From positions 171,073 through 235,072 of the forward strand of contig KN805376.1 of NCBI GenBank assembly GCA_000818945.1: a stretch of DNA of 64,000 nt. The letters run 5' to 3'. Positions within the stretch are counted from its first letter, which is position 1, and each line of letters begins with the position of its first letter. The position numbers and the translations under genes are program-made. Of the stretch, positions 38,023-48,110 are shown in pieces. The notes beneath the pieces were generated by a model. It did no database searches, had not been told where the DNA came from, and worked only from the letters and a program-made list of their open reading frames with translations. The DNA comes from Schizochytrium sp. CCTCC M209059. Its lineage: Eukaryota; Sar; Bigyra; Thraustochytrida; Thraustochytriidae.

Positions 38023-41000
38023 TCATTTCTTCCGTCGACTGCCCGCTTGTTTCTTACGTCCGCCCTTGGCCTTCTCTGCAGCATTTGTAGCCTCAGTGCT
38101 TACTCTCTTTCCGCTTTCCCCAGCAATCTTTTCGCCTAGCTGGCGACTCAGAGCCGAGCGCTGGTGTGCTCGCAATGGGCGCGCAGAAGACACTGGCTTG
38201 GAAGCCGCTTGCAAGTGCTCTCGACGTGCCTCAGCGCGAGCCATGTCACCGCAGCCATGCGCTTCTGCCAGACCATGCGACATGCAAAAGCTCAGTTTGC
38301 AGTATGGACACACAGAGGACATTGTCACGACGGACTTATCACACGCTCGAAACGCACACTTGCGGTTTGCAGCCACAAGACTGTCCAAAAAAGCAATCTC
38401 GTCGTCTTCGCCCTCCGCAGCACCGCCCTGCGCCTCAAAAACGCCTTTGACATCCGGCCCTGAGGGCATTTTGTTTGACTTGCCCTTGTTTTTCTTGTTT
38501 TTCTTGCCCGATTTTTTGACGGCGCGTTTGTGCGCTTGCTCGGCTGCATGGCTCTGCGCTTCTTGCTCTTTGGCAGCTTTTGCTTGTGCGTACCGGGCTG
38601 CCTGCATTTCGCGAACCTTTTCGAGAGGCGTCTTCGGAACTGATGGCGGCGCTGGCGCTGGCGCTGGCGCTGGCGCTGGCGCTGGTGTTGAAGTAGCAGG
38701 CTCGCCGCCATTTTGCAAGAGTGCAAACGCTCTCTGTGTCTCTCGCAACGCTACAATGCATGCTTCATTCGGGGCCATGCCTCCTTTGAGAAGCTCTTGG
38801 TACTTTTTCGGCAGAAATTGTTTCGTGAACGCTTCCATCGCAGGGTCCATTCGTGGTGCAGATGCAGAAGCCCCACTGGCACCTTTGGGCTTACTCGTCG
38901 TGCCAGCAGATTCGGAAGTTTCATCGCCAACAATTTTGTCCGCAGAGTCGTCCTCGCCGTCGCTTTCGACCTCACTCTCAGGATCACCTTTGATATTCTT
39001 CTCCACTTCCTCCTCGTCGCCGTCATTATTCTCGGCCTCATCGTCATCGTCATGGTCGTCGTCATTATCGTCGTCGTTCTCGTTCTCGTTATCGTCGCCG
39101 TTGCCGTCGTCAATGAGTTCGGCTTTCGGTTTACTTTGTTTGTCACTTTCGGGAGCGCTTTGCGCTTGGCTTTCGGATTTTTTGCGGACGACGATGTACC
39201 GCGCCGCGCCGCTTCCTGCGCTAACGTGGCCTAGACCGTGATTTTCGCAAAATGCATGGACAACTTGACGCTCACCGGGCGGGAATTTGAGCTCGAGTAC
39301 TGTTTTGAGCGCATCAGTCATAAAGTCGCGAAGCATTCGATGAATTTCTGCCACGCGGTCTGGAGCGATCACTTCGTGTTCCCTTGGTTTCTTCGTTTCT
39401 TTTGCCTTTGCTTTGGCAATTGAAGCACGGGAGGCGCTAGCAACGACAGGGACGCACTCTTCAAGGTAGTCTTCGGCTGTCTGCAATAATGCGTGGGCTT
39501 GAAAGTAGTCGACGACTCGACCAAGAAAACTATCATCCTCCGCAGCAATTGTTTCCGAGTCGGCGATGAGACAAACCTGACGCCGGGCACGCGTAATGGC
39601 GACATTGAGACGGCGATCATCAGCAAGGAAGCCAACCACCCCTTTGTCGTTTGATCGCACGAGCGACAGAACCACAACTTCTTTTTCGCGCCCTTGAAAA
39701 CCATCAACAGAACGAACTTCCAGCAATGGGTAGCGCTCGTGAAGCAGTGAGCGAAGGAGGTGGACCTGGGCATTGTACGGGGTAATAACAGCAACCTCAT
39801 CTTGGCGGAGACCGTGTTCGAAAAGCTTCAAGACATACTTGACTACAATCTCTGCCTCGCCTCGATTGTACTTTGACCCGGATGACTCGGCCTGGATCAT
39901 GGCCGCTGATTTAAAATTATCATTCGGTCCGTCATCGTCCTCATCGTCACCTTCAACACCCTCTTCCAATCCGCAAAAGGCTGTATCGACCAAAACAAGG
40001 GTGGCTTGGAGTGGGTCATCTTCTGCCTCTGCGCTGTCAAGATGGACGTGTTCCAAGTCTGAAAGTTTTCGTGAGGCTACGGAAGCATCTGCAATCAGTC
40101 GGCTGTTGTACATTTCCGACGAGGACCAGTCGTTGATAACCTGGTGCATCCGATACTGAATGCTGAGCAAACGAACGACGCGATCTCCGTACATGTCCAC
40201 CACCCGGTCAAACAAGGTTGTTCCCAGCAAACCTTGGGCTGCGGTGTGGCTCTTGATGGTCGGGGGAAGCTGTTTGTGATCTCCAGCGAGTACGACACGG
40301 CGGCCTAATAGGATTGGAATCCAACAGGACGCTTCAATCGCCTGGGCGGCCTCGTCGATGACGACGAGGTCAAAGGCCATCTCGTCGAGCGGAGACCCGC
40401 GCGCCGTCTTTTTAAGGATGCTCGCGGCGCCCGTGTTGGTGGCCAAGACTACGTTGGCGCGCTTGATAACGGTGTCGACAACAGCACGCTCCCGCGTACG
40501 CAATTCCTTGCGAAGCTCGCGTGCCTCTGCCCGCAGCTCTTTGAAAGGCCTTTTACGGGCGGTTTTACCCTTTTTGTTGGACGTGCTATGGCGCGTAACC
40601 ATCTGGCCGACGACATCTCGCAGCTCTTGACGAATGTCTTCAACAACTTCGGTCGCGTCAGCTCGCTGCACGACAGCATCGAGAGAATGCTCCAAGACCT
40701 CTGGCATGACGCGCGCGGGATGGCCCAGACGGACAAGGGAGATCTCGCGTAGATTGCGCTCTCGCTTGCGACGTTTGGCTCCCGAGTCTGCAACCTCTGC
40801 AAGACGGAGAACAAGGTTATCGACGGCCACGTTGGATGGGGCGCAGACAAGGACGCGCAAATTCATCACCTGGGCGGCCTGTCTGATGAGTTCCACGACG
40901 CTGGTGGTCTTGCCCGTTCCAGGAGGTCCATGAATGAGAGCAATATCACGTGAGCGTAAGGCAAATCCAATGGCTTCTTTTTGCGGTTCGTTGAGCCCCT

Positions 41001-41799
41001 GATTAAAGAAGCTGAGTGCCTCCGTGCCATTCGGAAATCGAGGATGTTGCATTGGCTTGGCTTCGTTGAACAAAACCTGCGCTGCGTGGTAGGCATGGTG
41101 CGTAGGATCGATGGTTTCAAGGCTCTCCAATGCGCGGAGTTGCTTGGCATTCGTTGCATCATTGGGCAAGCGATCGAGACGCAAGGGCCGGACGTCTAGG
41201 AGATCCCGAAGCTGCTGGTCGTCATTGCGCTCATCAAAGGCAACTTCAATGGCGTCCTCGGACACCTTGGCGACGATTCCGCTTGGAGGTCGTGCTCCGG
41301 ATGCTATAGTTGCTGCAAAGCCCCCATCCTTGGCGTCGGCATCCTTTTTGCTTGCTGCAGCCGCGAGGGGGCCCTCGTTGGGCACGACGCGCACCACGTC
41401 GCCGACAGAAATAGCGCCAGTTGCAAGTATGCCTTTGCACGAGACGAAGGTGAGCACGCTGCGACCGTACATGCCCGTTCGCACGGCGTCGACCTGCAAG
41501 AAGGGCGTCGTGAGTCCGAGGCGCGCGAGAATCCTTCGCGAGGTGACGTCGAGCTTGTCTTCAGCCAACTCGTTCTCGGCAGCCCACTCTTCTGCAAGGA
41601 GCTTCCTCGTCTCGGCCACCCAAGCCCGCCGCGACATGGTCTCCGAGGCTGTCGCCGCCCCGACTGCCGCCGTCGCCGCCGCACTCTCTGCTGCTGAGCG
41701 GGACATCCTCCCGACTCGCGTCAATCTCGATCTGCTTTCATTTTCTTTTCCTCTCTCTTTTGCGTTGCGCAGATTTCGTAGTAAGTATACCTTGGGCAT
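38023..41799 (-). CDS. IGHMBP2: IGHMBP2/SMUBP2-type UPF1-like helicase with R3H and AN1 zinc finger
   Basis: This 1258-residue protein is a superfamily 1 RNA/DNA helicase. It starts with the N-terminal OB-like region of the UPF1 class. Walker A GPPGTGKTT lies at 291-299, and a DEAA Walker B (VVIDEAAQAIE) near residue 480. LSIQYRMH, SVDGFQGREKEVVVLS and the N-V-A-I-T-R-A-R-R motif VI follow. An R3H nucleic-acid-binding domain lies near 830-890, an acidic and Ala-Pro repeat linker comes next, and an AN1 zinc finger at 1147-1190 provides the Cys/His ligands. This order is specific to IGHMBP2, which works on translation-associated RNA. The ATG at 41797-41799 is first; a second at 41704-41706 could be used. 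The 38650-38686 GCTGGC repeat encodes Pro-Ala. Confidence 0.93.
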   Translation of the reverse strand: MPKVYLLRNLRNAKERGKENESRSRLTRVGRMSRSAAESAAATAAVGAATASETMSRRAWVAETRKLLAEEWAAENELAEDKLDVTSRRILARLGLTTPFLQVDAVRTGMYGRSVLTFVSCKGILATGAISVGDVVRVVPNEGPLAAAASKKDADAKDGGFAATIASGARPPSGIVAKVSEDAIEVAFDERNDDQQLRDLLDVRPLRLDRLPNDATNAKQLRALESLETIDPTHHAYHAAQVLFNEAKPMQHPRFPNGTEALSFFNQGLNEPQKEAIGFALRSRDIALIHGPPGTGKTTSVVELIRQAAQVMNLRVLVCAPSNVAVDNLVLRLAEVADSGAKRRKRERNLREISLVRLGHPARVMPEVLEHSLDAVVQRADATEVVEDIRQELRDVVGQMVTRHSTSNKKGKTARKRPFKELRAEARELRKELRTRERAVVDTVIKRANVVLATNTGAASILKKTARGSPLDEMAFDLVVIDEAAQAIEASCWIPILLGRRVVLAGDHKQLPPTIKSHTAAQGLLGTTLFDRVVDMYGDRVVRLLSIQYRMHQVINDWSSSEMYNSRLIADASVASRKLSDLEHVHLDSAEAEDDPLQATLVLVDTAFCGLEEGVEGDDEDDDGPNDNFKSAAMIQAESSGSKYNRGEAEIVVKYVLKLFEHGLRQDEVAVITPYNAQVHLLRSLLHERYPLLEVRSVDGFQGREKEVVVLSLVRSNDKGVVGFLADDRRLNVAITRARRQVCLIADSETIAAEDDSFLGRVVDYFQAHALLQTAEDYLEECVPVVASASRASIAKAKAKETKKPREHEVIAPDRVAEIHRMLRDFMTDALKTVLELKFPPGERQVVHAFCENHGLGHVSAGSGAARYIVVRKKSESQAQSAPESDKQSKPKAELIDDGNGDDNENENDDDNDDDHDDDDEAENNDGDEEEVEKNIKGDPESEVESDGEDDSADKIVGDETSESAGTTSKPKGASGASASAPRMDPAMEAFTKQFLPKKYQELLKGGMAPNEACIVALRETQRAFALLQNGGEPATSTPAPAPAPAPAPAPPSVPKTPLEKVREMQAARYAQAKAAKEQEAQSHAAEQAHKRAVKKSGKKNKKNKGKSNKMPSGPDVKGVFEAQGGAAEGEDDEIAFLDSLVAANRKCAFRACDKSVVTMSSVCPYCKLSFCMSHGLAEAHGCGDMARAEARREHLQAASKPVSSARPLRAHQRSALSRQLGEKIAGESGKRVSTEATNAAEKAKGGRKKQAGSRRKK

Positions 41800-42046
41800 T
41801 ATCTACTTTGCAAGCGTGCCTCTCGACGTAAACTTTCTTTCCCTAGGCTAGCTGTTTTCCAGTCACACGAAGCCAACCAAGTGTCGCATGAGCCAAGTCG
41901 TTCTCTTTGATGTCTCAAAGCTCTCGTGCGTTTACGCACATCGATCATGTCAACGAAGGTGAGCAAAAAAAGTAGCGTCAACAGCATTTTTTCTTCGAAT
42001 GATGGAACCTTTTACTACAGGCGGGGTCGACCTACAATCAACAAAG

Positions 42047-42049
<3 letters not shown>

Positions 42050-42089
<40 letters not shown>
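42050..42089. repeat. (CT)n microsatellite in a divergent promoter region
   Basis: About 19 CT units between the divergent IGHMBP2-like and coiled-coil genes. A TAGGCCTA palindrome follows at 42169-42176 and a CACCAG repeat at about 42391-42409 lies 75 bases before the next ATG. The gap 41800-42482 holds no other recognisable feature. Confidence 0.95.
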
Positions 42090-42092
<3 letters not shown>

Positions 42093-42482
42093 CTCTCTTT
42101 CCGTGCCGGGCTTGTCTCTTTCGGGTTGCCAAAAAAAGTCTATCCAAGCTTTCTTTCCCGAGTCAGCCTAGGCCTACTGGTCGAAGGAATGCATTCTTGG
42201 GGGCCCGCGATATTCCGCGTCGTTAAACGAGGATATCCCTAAAGATCCGTGCTTTCCTGTACATCTCGGCTCCGCTCTCGCAGACGGTGAGGCTGCATCA
42301 AAAACTTCGAAGTTTGTTTGACTGCCAGTGCCGAGCGCGATCACGGTTGAGCGCGCGGCGCCTGAGCGCGACGATCGATCGCGCGAGCACCTGCACCAGC
42401 ACCAGCACCAGCGCGAAAAGGAGGAAAGGAAATTGCCGAGAGGCGGCTTGTCGCGGAGACGTTCTGACTCCGAGCGTGCGAG

Positions 42483-43826
42483 ATGGAGATGGAGGCCGGG
42501 TCCTCGGAAACGATGACGCCCCTGGCGCAACTGCGAGCACGCGTGGAGACGAAGGCGCGCGCGGCGAAAGAGAAAAGGATCGGTGAGGGAGACGCAGAGC
42601 ATAAGCGCAGAGCCGATATGGCTTCAAGCGTACAAGACATTGTTGACCAGCTCTCATTGTGGCAAAAGGCACACACGACGTTGCATGAGTGCATCATGAA
42701 CATGACCAAGGCGGTAGAAAAAGAGGTGATCGCAAAGATGGGCGCGCAGGGAATCAGCAAACGCGAAGAGACAGAAAAGGCCGTGAATGAGCAGCTTGGC
42801 ATGGAGCAAGTCATTTTGGATGGCATGAACGCTGGCATTGAAATTTCGAAAAAGAGTCTCAATCTGGCGGATGCAGACTTGTACACGATCAGAAAGGCAA
42901 AAGCTGAGGCCTTGCGCGAGTACGAAGCGGCAAGCGAAAAACTGAGCTACACCAGAGAGCGCTTGGCGCGATGCGAAAAGTCGATTGAAAGGGAACAGAA
43001 ACGAAAGGCAGAAAGGGATGCTGCCGCCATTGAAATTCACAAGGAAGTGCGTCGTGAAGCCGAAGCTGAGGCCACGGAGGCTGCCAAAGAAGCGCGGCTA
43101 GCAAAGAAGGCTCGTACACGGAGCTCTTCCAAGGTAAAACCTGAGTCTGGCGCTGATGATATCACGTCAAGTGCCGCGAGCCGTACGGCTGATGAGAACC
43201 CATCATCAAAAGCGCTGAGGTTCAAATTGTCTATTCCCGAAGGATTGGTATCTGACGACCAAGTGAGTCACAATCTTTACGAGCTTGTGAACGCGCGTCG
43301 CATTGTACGGACGCTTGCAGGGAAGAGCATGCCTGCTGAGAATATGTATGAGTTCGGTATCTTGCCTTTATTGCCTGCCAAGCCTGCTTCGGAAGGTAGC
43401 GACCCGGGAGCGCCAGACACTGCCAACACCTCGGCAGCTGCGGCCTCGAATGCGGGGAAAACGGGTGATGAGGCTTCGCAATTGCTGCTTCCAACATTTA
43501 CGACATCTTTTCAGATCGAAGGTCTCTGCTCGAAAAGATCACTTGATGTCAGCGCCTCACCATGGTCCCAAAAGGAATATAACATGCCCCCGCCACCGAC
43601 GCTTATTCCCCAACACTTTGCCGAAGTCGAGTCATCTTTGGCTGCACTCAAAAGACAATTTCAAGGGACACTTTCCTTCAAACTCGCGCCTCAACACGGC
43701 ACCAACATGCTGCAAGCTGAGGTGTTCTCGGGGAACGAGTTTATCAAAAGCTTGGGGTCTATTCCTGGCTTCTCCGGCGCGCAATGCATTGCTTTTTTAA
43801 AGGATAGCGGGCTCAAGCCGATGTAA
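42483..43826 (+). CDS. Coiled-coil protein of unknown function, 447 residues
   Basis: I do not recognise the family. The N-terminal half (about 10-205) is a charged coiled coil, including an uninterrupted Glu/Lys/Arg/Ala helix at 150-205 that ends in a basic nuclear-localisation-like cluster (KKARTRSSSK). A disordered Ser-rich linker follows, then a globular C-terminal region (about 235-445) with alternating hydrophobic strands, a Pro-rich stretch (PPPPT) and a closing helix. There is no membrane segment. The start ATG at 42483 is within MEME; further in-frame ATGs follow. Nuclear function is a guess from the basic cluster. It is convergent with the rhomboid-like gene. Confidence 0.65.
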   Translation: MEMEAGSSETMTPLAQLRARVETKARAAKEKRIGEGDAEHKRRADMASSVQDIVDQLSLWQKAHTTLHECIMNMTKAVEKEVIAKMGAQGISKREETEKAVNEQLGMEQVILDGMNAGIEISKKSLNLADADLYTIRKAKAEALREYEAASEKLSYTRERLARCEKSIEREQKRKAERDAAAIEIHKEVRREAEAEATEAAKEARLAKKARTRSSSKVKPESGADDITSSAASRTADENPSSKALRFKLSIPEGLVSDDQVSHNLYELVNARRIVRTLAGKSMPAENMYEFGILPLLPAKPASEGSDPGAPDTANTSAAAASNAGKTGDEASQLLLPTFTTSFQIEGLCSKRSLDVSASPWSQKEYNMPPPPTLIPQHFAEVESSLAALKRQFQGTLSFKLAPQHGTNMLQAEVFSGNEFIKSLGSIPGFSGAQCIAFLKDSGLKPM

Positions 43827-44424
43827 GGGCGAGCGCGTAAAGGAGTCACGAAAGGTCCTGCAAGAGCAAGACGGTCTCACTATCAAAATTATTATTACGC
43901 AAGACAATAACTCCTCACCTCCCAAAAAGAAAAGGAAAAGAATCTCGGTTGTACCGTGACACGCATGGGAAGTTAGCACGCAAGGAATGTTTGTTATAAA
44001 AAGAAAGAATGAAGAAGCTTGTAGGTTATCATATGATGCCGCATGAATGGACAAAAAAATAAAAATTCGCTCCGCCGAGACATTCTTCTCTCCGTCGAGC
44101 ACAAAAGGCTGGCCTTGTTAAACTTCTTCTTAGCCTTCCTCCTTGTTGGCCTACATCTATATCTTCTGATACCTTTGGCCCCGACACTGTACCGACTCAC
44201 ACACGTTACTCGTCCTGAAGTTCTCGAAAGAGAACCCAAAGTAGGCCTATGTCATGGCCGACTAGGACACGGATTTTCTGGTCCATTCTTCCGCCATAAG
44301 ATCTTAAATGACTGAGAAGTTGGGATCGACAAGTGCTAAGCACCCTTCTGTGGAGCAAAGTACTTTCGTCGATGAAAAGACTTTGTTCTCCACTTGTTTT
44401 TCTACAGGCCATCGATTCCATCAC
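43827..44424. other. Convergent intergenic region, 598 bases
   Basis: AT-richer than the flanking genes, with AAAAAAT runs near 44049-44060 and a TAGGCCTA palindrome at 44242-44249. An ATG at 44043 opens a 90-codon frame with one hydrophobic stretch; I do not accept it as a gene without expression data. Confidence 0.5.
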
Positions 44425-45393
44425 CTATCGTGCAAAGTTATACGCGGCCAACGAGAGAAGCATATTGGCTGCGATGAGAGATGCAGCAAGCTGATGGACC
44501 TCGAAGTCGAATGGAATCCACGACAGCCAAGCTCGAGTTTGGCGCTCATTAAGCACTATGTAGGTGGCCAGGCCTACAGTCGCCCCCGTCGAAAATGTGG
44601 GAAGGCGTTTCAATAGCAAGGGAGGGACACCTAGAAGAGGCCCTAGGCTGAGAGCGATTTGCGAGGACATGAGCATGAAGCCACTAAGCTCCTTGCCATA
44701 CACATTGTAGAGTTGATCTGGATAGGCAAGCGCGGCGAAAGTAATGCTTGCAAACATGGCAGCCTCGCAACCTACGGGCCCAGGAAATCGAGAAGTCAGA
44801 AGCTGCGCCAATGCTGCCAAAGCTCCGGGAAGAAAAAAAAACAGCAGGTATCCCTGGCGCCCAAGAGTCTTTTGCACGAGAAGACCGCTCGTTACGAGCG
44901 ACATGGCCCCTGTCAGGGCAGCAAAAATCGACTCCGAGTACAGACTTGTGAGCACAATTGTCCACGGGCGAAGAAGGTTAGGCTGCATATTGCGAAAAAC
45001 CCACGAGGGCGCCGCGTACGTCAAGCCGTACGAGACAAAGAGAAGCGCACCAAGCGCAAATAGGTCATCTTCGATGGTATGCGGAAAGATTTTGCCCAGG
45101 GCGCCAAGTCTCCGTTTCTCGCTCCGGGGGTTCTTGGGCACGCTCATGGTAAAGAGCAAGTAGTCCGTTGTATGGGTGTCCGAGACGTCGAGCGGAATGG
45201 GCCCAAGCTGTTGAGGCCAGCCCGGCGCCTCGCCCGAGCGCCAGCGATGCCATCGCTCCTCGCCCACGCTCCAGGCGGCTTCTGCCACGGAAGTCTGCGC
45301 CAGCTTCGTCGTCGCGCGGCGCTCTGTCTGCCCGGGTCGCGTCAGCGCCAGCGCTGCCGCCAACGTGGCGAGGAGGAGGTGGACCGCGCGCAT
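44425..45393 (-). CDS. Rhomboid-like membrane protein lacking the catalytic serine
   Basis: This is a 322-residue multispanning protein with an N-terminal signal peptide (about 1-19), an extracytoplasmic stretch, and five or six hydrophobic helices from about 110 onward. RPWTIVLTSLYSE (142-154), the G-x-x-x-Q-K-x-LG turn and the helix around residues 180-200 follow the rhomboid pattern. The serine motif GxSG is replaced by GCEA (208-211). The histidine motif (H-x-x-G-x-x-x-G) near 268-275 reads FSTGATVG. Both catalytic residues are therefore missing, which suggests a pseudoprotease if the fold assignment is right. The ATG is at 45391-45393; the longer frame starts at a GTG. Family confidence is moderate. 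Confidence 0.6.
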   Translation of the reverse strand: MRAVHLLLATLAAALALTRPGQTERRATTKLAQTSVAEAAWSVGEERWHRWRSGEAPGWPQQLGPIPLDVSDTHTTDYLLFTMSVPKNPRSEKRRLGALGKIFPHTIEDDLFALGALLFVSYGLTYAAPSWVFRNMQPNLLRPWTIVLTSLYSESIFAALTGAMSLVTSGLLVQKTLGRQGYLLFFFLPGALAALAQLLTSRFPGPVGCEAAMFASITFAALAYPDQLYNVYGKELSGFMLMSSQIALSLGPLLGVPPLLLKRLPTFSTGATVGLATYIVLNERQTRAWLSWIPFDFEVHQLAASLIAANMLLSLAAYNFAR

Positions 45394-45740
45394 GCTCTCG
45401 CCGCTCTCGCCTGCCCTGATCGAATCAAACTTAGGAGGACCGCGCGAGCAAGTACGTACTACTATCAAAAGTAGCCGCCGTGCCACCCAAGAAGCTGAGA
45501 TGATCGAGTGTATGTATACGTAGTACTATGTATGTACGTATACACGTTTGTACAACGAAGCGCCTGCTGCAGACTGCGAATCGCGCGTCCAGCTCGAGGG
45601 TATAAAGGCCATCGACGAAGGCATCGTGCACGACGGCAACGAATTGAAGCGACGACCTTGCAGCCCAGCTGCCGCGGATGACATCGCCTGTCGTCGGCGG
45701 CGGAAGGCTTGCCCGCCAAGGCTTGCTCATCAGCGCAATG

Positions 45741-45817
45741 TCTCCGCAAAGCAGCGCGAATTTCTCCGCAAAGCAGCGCGATCCGCGTGCATTCATCCAT
45801 CCATCCATCCATCCATC
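45741..45817. repeat. 19-base direct repeat and (CATC)n array in a divergent intergenic region
   Basis: TCTCCGCAAAGCAGCGCGA occurs at about 45741-45759 and again at 45763-45781, followed by a (CATC)6 run at 45794-45817. The enclosing gap, 45394-46306, separates the rhomboid-like and GFA-like genes. A TATAAA lies at about 45600. The open frames there read through these repeats and are not convincing genes. Confidence 0.8.
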
Positions 45818-46306
45818 TCCTGCCGCCTGGCATGCGCGGGATCCTCGCGTTTCGGATTTCTCTCCGCTCGTCGCATCCGCCGCGAAGTCCTCACGCAGCC
45901 GTCTGGGCGAGCGATCCCCGTCGACGATGGCGGTGCATCCCGCGCACCGCGATGTACCTACACCGTGTGACAGGATGCGTCTGGACGGCCACCTCGACGA
46001 CGATCTGATCCGATCCAATCCGCTCCGCCCCAAGCTGATCTGATCTACAATCTGAGCTGCGGTGAGCTTCCCGGGAAATGAAGAAGGTCACGGCGGCAGA
46101 CATGATGATGATGGCAGACATGGCATGCAGACCGCGATCCGAGGCGTCGGAGCCGCAGCAGCAGAGCAGCGAGGCGAGCGCGCGTCGGTTCGTGCGTTGA
46201 GGTCGCCGGGCGTCCGCGGAGGCCCGCGGGCGGACGCGGGGAGGCGGGAGCGAGGGGGAGGAGGAGGCGGGGCGGTGAGGAAGGAGGGCGGAGCGTGACC
46301 CGCGCC

Positions 46307-47590
46307 ATGGCGTCGGGGAGATGCCTGTGCGGGCAGGTCTCTTTCGACATCGCGCAGGGCGTCGAGAACTGTCTCGTCTCGTACAACCACGCGCGAGGGT
46401 ACCGCGAGTGGACGGGCGCGGCGTTCTTCAACGCTCTGCTCGCGCCTACGAGCGTGGTGGTCTTTCACGACGCGAACGGCATGCTGCGCTCGCATGAAGC
46501 GGGCCCGGCCGTGAGGCAATTTTGCGGAGCGTGCGGGACGCCGCTCAGCTGCAGAAACGCCTCGGGGAACACCATCGAGCTCAACCGAGGCTTGATGCAC
46601 AATACCTCGGGGACGGTCGCTGCGCCCATGTACCACATCCAGTGCGCCGAGGGCCTCCCTCACATTCTCAATTCCCTGCAAGACGGCTTGCCGCGATTTC
46701 CGGGCCTCCCCGACGCATCCGGGGGCAACAGCGCCAACAATAGGAACGGCAACAGCATTGGCAGCAGCGGCGATCAAACAATGGGCACTCCAAAGGCTAT
46801 GGTGCCTCGATTCGCGTCCTCATCACATTCACAACAATCAAGCGCATCCTCGTCGGCGCACTATGTATCGGACCACACTGCGACCGCACACTCCATCGAG
46901 ACATCGCAGCCAAAGCAGACGCTACGATTGCACGCTTCTCACATCGTTGACGAAAACAGCGTGGCGAATAAAGCACACGGCATCATCAGCGTACCATGCG
47001 ATAACATTGTGGAGCTCATCCACGGCGATCTTCAGACTGGACTCGGGGGCGAATATGCGGAATACATTGAGGTCTTGCATCAAGGTCGCGTGGGCAAAAT
47101 CTCGCGCAAGGTGGTCACCCCTGTCGACATGAACCCACATGTCAAGCAGGCACCTCCACACTTGCTAGTAGCACCACCGCACGCAAATCAGGCATGGGGC
47201 GGGGAACGTGCAGACCCGCACAGCGGCTCCAGCCACAGCAGTAACGGCAGTACTGCTGGGCTTGAGACTGGCATGGACAATATGGACCTCGCAGGCACAG
47301 CGCCATCGCCTTCATCCTTTGGCGGTAACTCCTTGTACCAACATGCGCAACAATCTATGCCAGGACATGCTGACGAATACATTCCCGCTGGCGATTTTAA
47401 AGGAGTAAGGCCGGGCTATGTGTTTAAGACTGCCGAGCGTGGCGTAGGCTACTACAAAGATCAAGCAAAGACCGTTACTTTTGCAAGCGACGCAAATCCG
47501 TCTTCAACGAAGCAGCGCGCTGCTCCGACGGGCGGGCACAAGCCTCAGCGCAAAGCACCCCCCGGAATTAGAGGCAAACGCCGATACTAG
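46307..47590 (+). CDS. GFA/CENP-V-like zinc domain protein with long C-terminal extension
   Basis: This is a 427-residue protein. Residues 1-110 look like a GFA (glutathione-dependent formaldehyde-activating)/CENP-V domain: CLCG at 6-9, a conserved REWTGAAFF segment, and CGAC at 73-76 followed by GTPL. These four cysteines would form the structural zinc site. The second cluster, normally C-x-C-x-x-C, reads C22-L-V-S-Y-N, so two of three ligands are absent and enzyme activity is unlikely. The middle is Ser/Asn/Gln-rich. The C-terminus contains a GYVFKTAERGVGYYKD block and a basic end. The ATG at 46307 has a GCC context; the earlier start in this frame is a GTG. The role is unknown. Confidence 0.65.
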   Translation: MASGRCLCGQVSFDIAQGVENCLVSYNHARGYREWTGAAFFNALLAPTSVVVFHDANGMLRSHEAGPAVRQFCGACGTPLSCRNASGNTIELNRGLMHNTSGTVAAPMYHIQCAEGLPHILNSLQDGLPRFPGLPDASGGNSANNRNGNSIGSSGDQTMGTPKAMVPRFASSSHSQQSSASSSAHYVSDHTATAHSIETSQPKQTLRLHASHIVDENSVANKAHGIISVPCDNIVELIHGDLQTGLGGEYAEYIEVLHQGRVGKISRKVVTPVDMNPHVKQAPPHLLVAPPHANQAWGGERADPHSGSSHSSNGSTAGLETGMDNMDLAGTAPSPSSFGGNSLYQHAQQSMPGHADEYIPAGDFKGVRPGYVFKTAERGVGYYKDQAKTVTFASDANPSSTKQRAAPTGGHKPQRKAPPGIRGKRRY

Positions 47591-48110
47591 AACAGGAAGA
47601 AAGAAATAGGGAGAGATCGGGGTGGGACACTCGTTATTCTCTCTTTGATACAAAGAACGAGCCAGATGGAGATTGGAACAATCCGAAAGTGGAAGATTTA
47701 TGGTCTTTCAAGCCAAGTCGAGACATCCTCGTCAACATTATTCAGTATCAGTGAGATGTGACCTTTTCTTTTTTTTTTGTCTTTTCTTGCTTTTCCCGTC
47801 TTGTTTGAACCTGACAAGGTTTCATCGTTCTGCTATCTTATCCTACTTGGCAAAGCCGACCAACCAAGAATAGCCAAGAGCAAGATGAACTTCTGTTTCA
47901 TCAAAAGCACAAGTGTAGAAAACATAATTTGATTTGATTCCAGACCTATGCGCTCGCGCACGGATCCTGGCTACTGACCTCGCGATTGCGCTTTGGCGTG
48001 CCTTTTTCACGCGGATCAAGCAAGACGTGGTCTCCGCCGCCCCAGGCTGGGCCTTCCTTCAGCGGGCACTGCACGTAGTCCTATTGCACGTAGTTATGTC
48101 CGGATGACGG
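47591..48110. other. Convergent intergenic region, 520 bases
   Basis: It separates the GFA-like gene from the arrestin-fold gene. A T10 run lies at about 47770-47779. No gene or repeat of note is visible. Confidence 0.5.

Noticed and set aside
44043..44315. A 90-codon plus-strand frame with one hydrophobic stretch
   Set aside because: It lies in an AT-rich convergent gap, has no homology I can recognise and a weak start context. Expression or conservation would be needed.
45431..46033. A 200-codon minus-strand frame between the rhomboid-like and GFA-like genes
   Set aside because: It reads through the CATC array and a 19-base direct repeat, and lacks protein-like composition.
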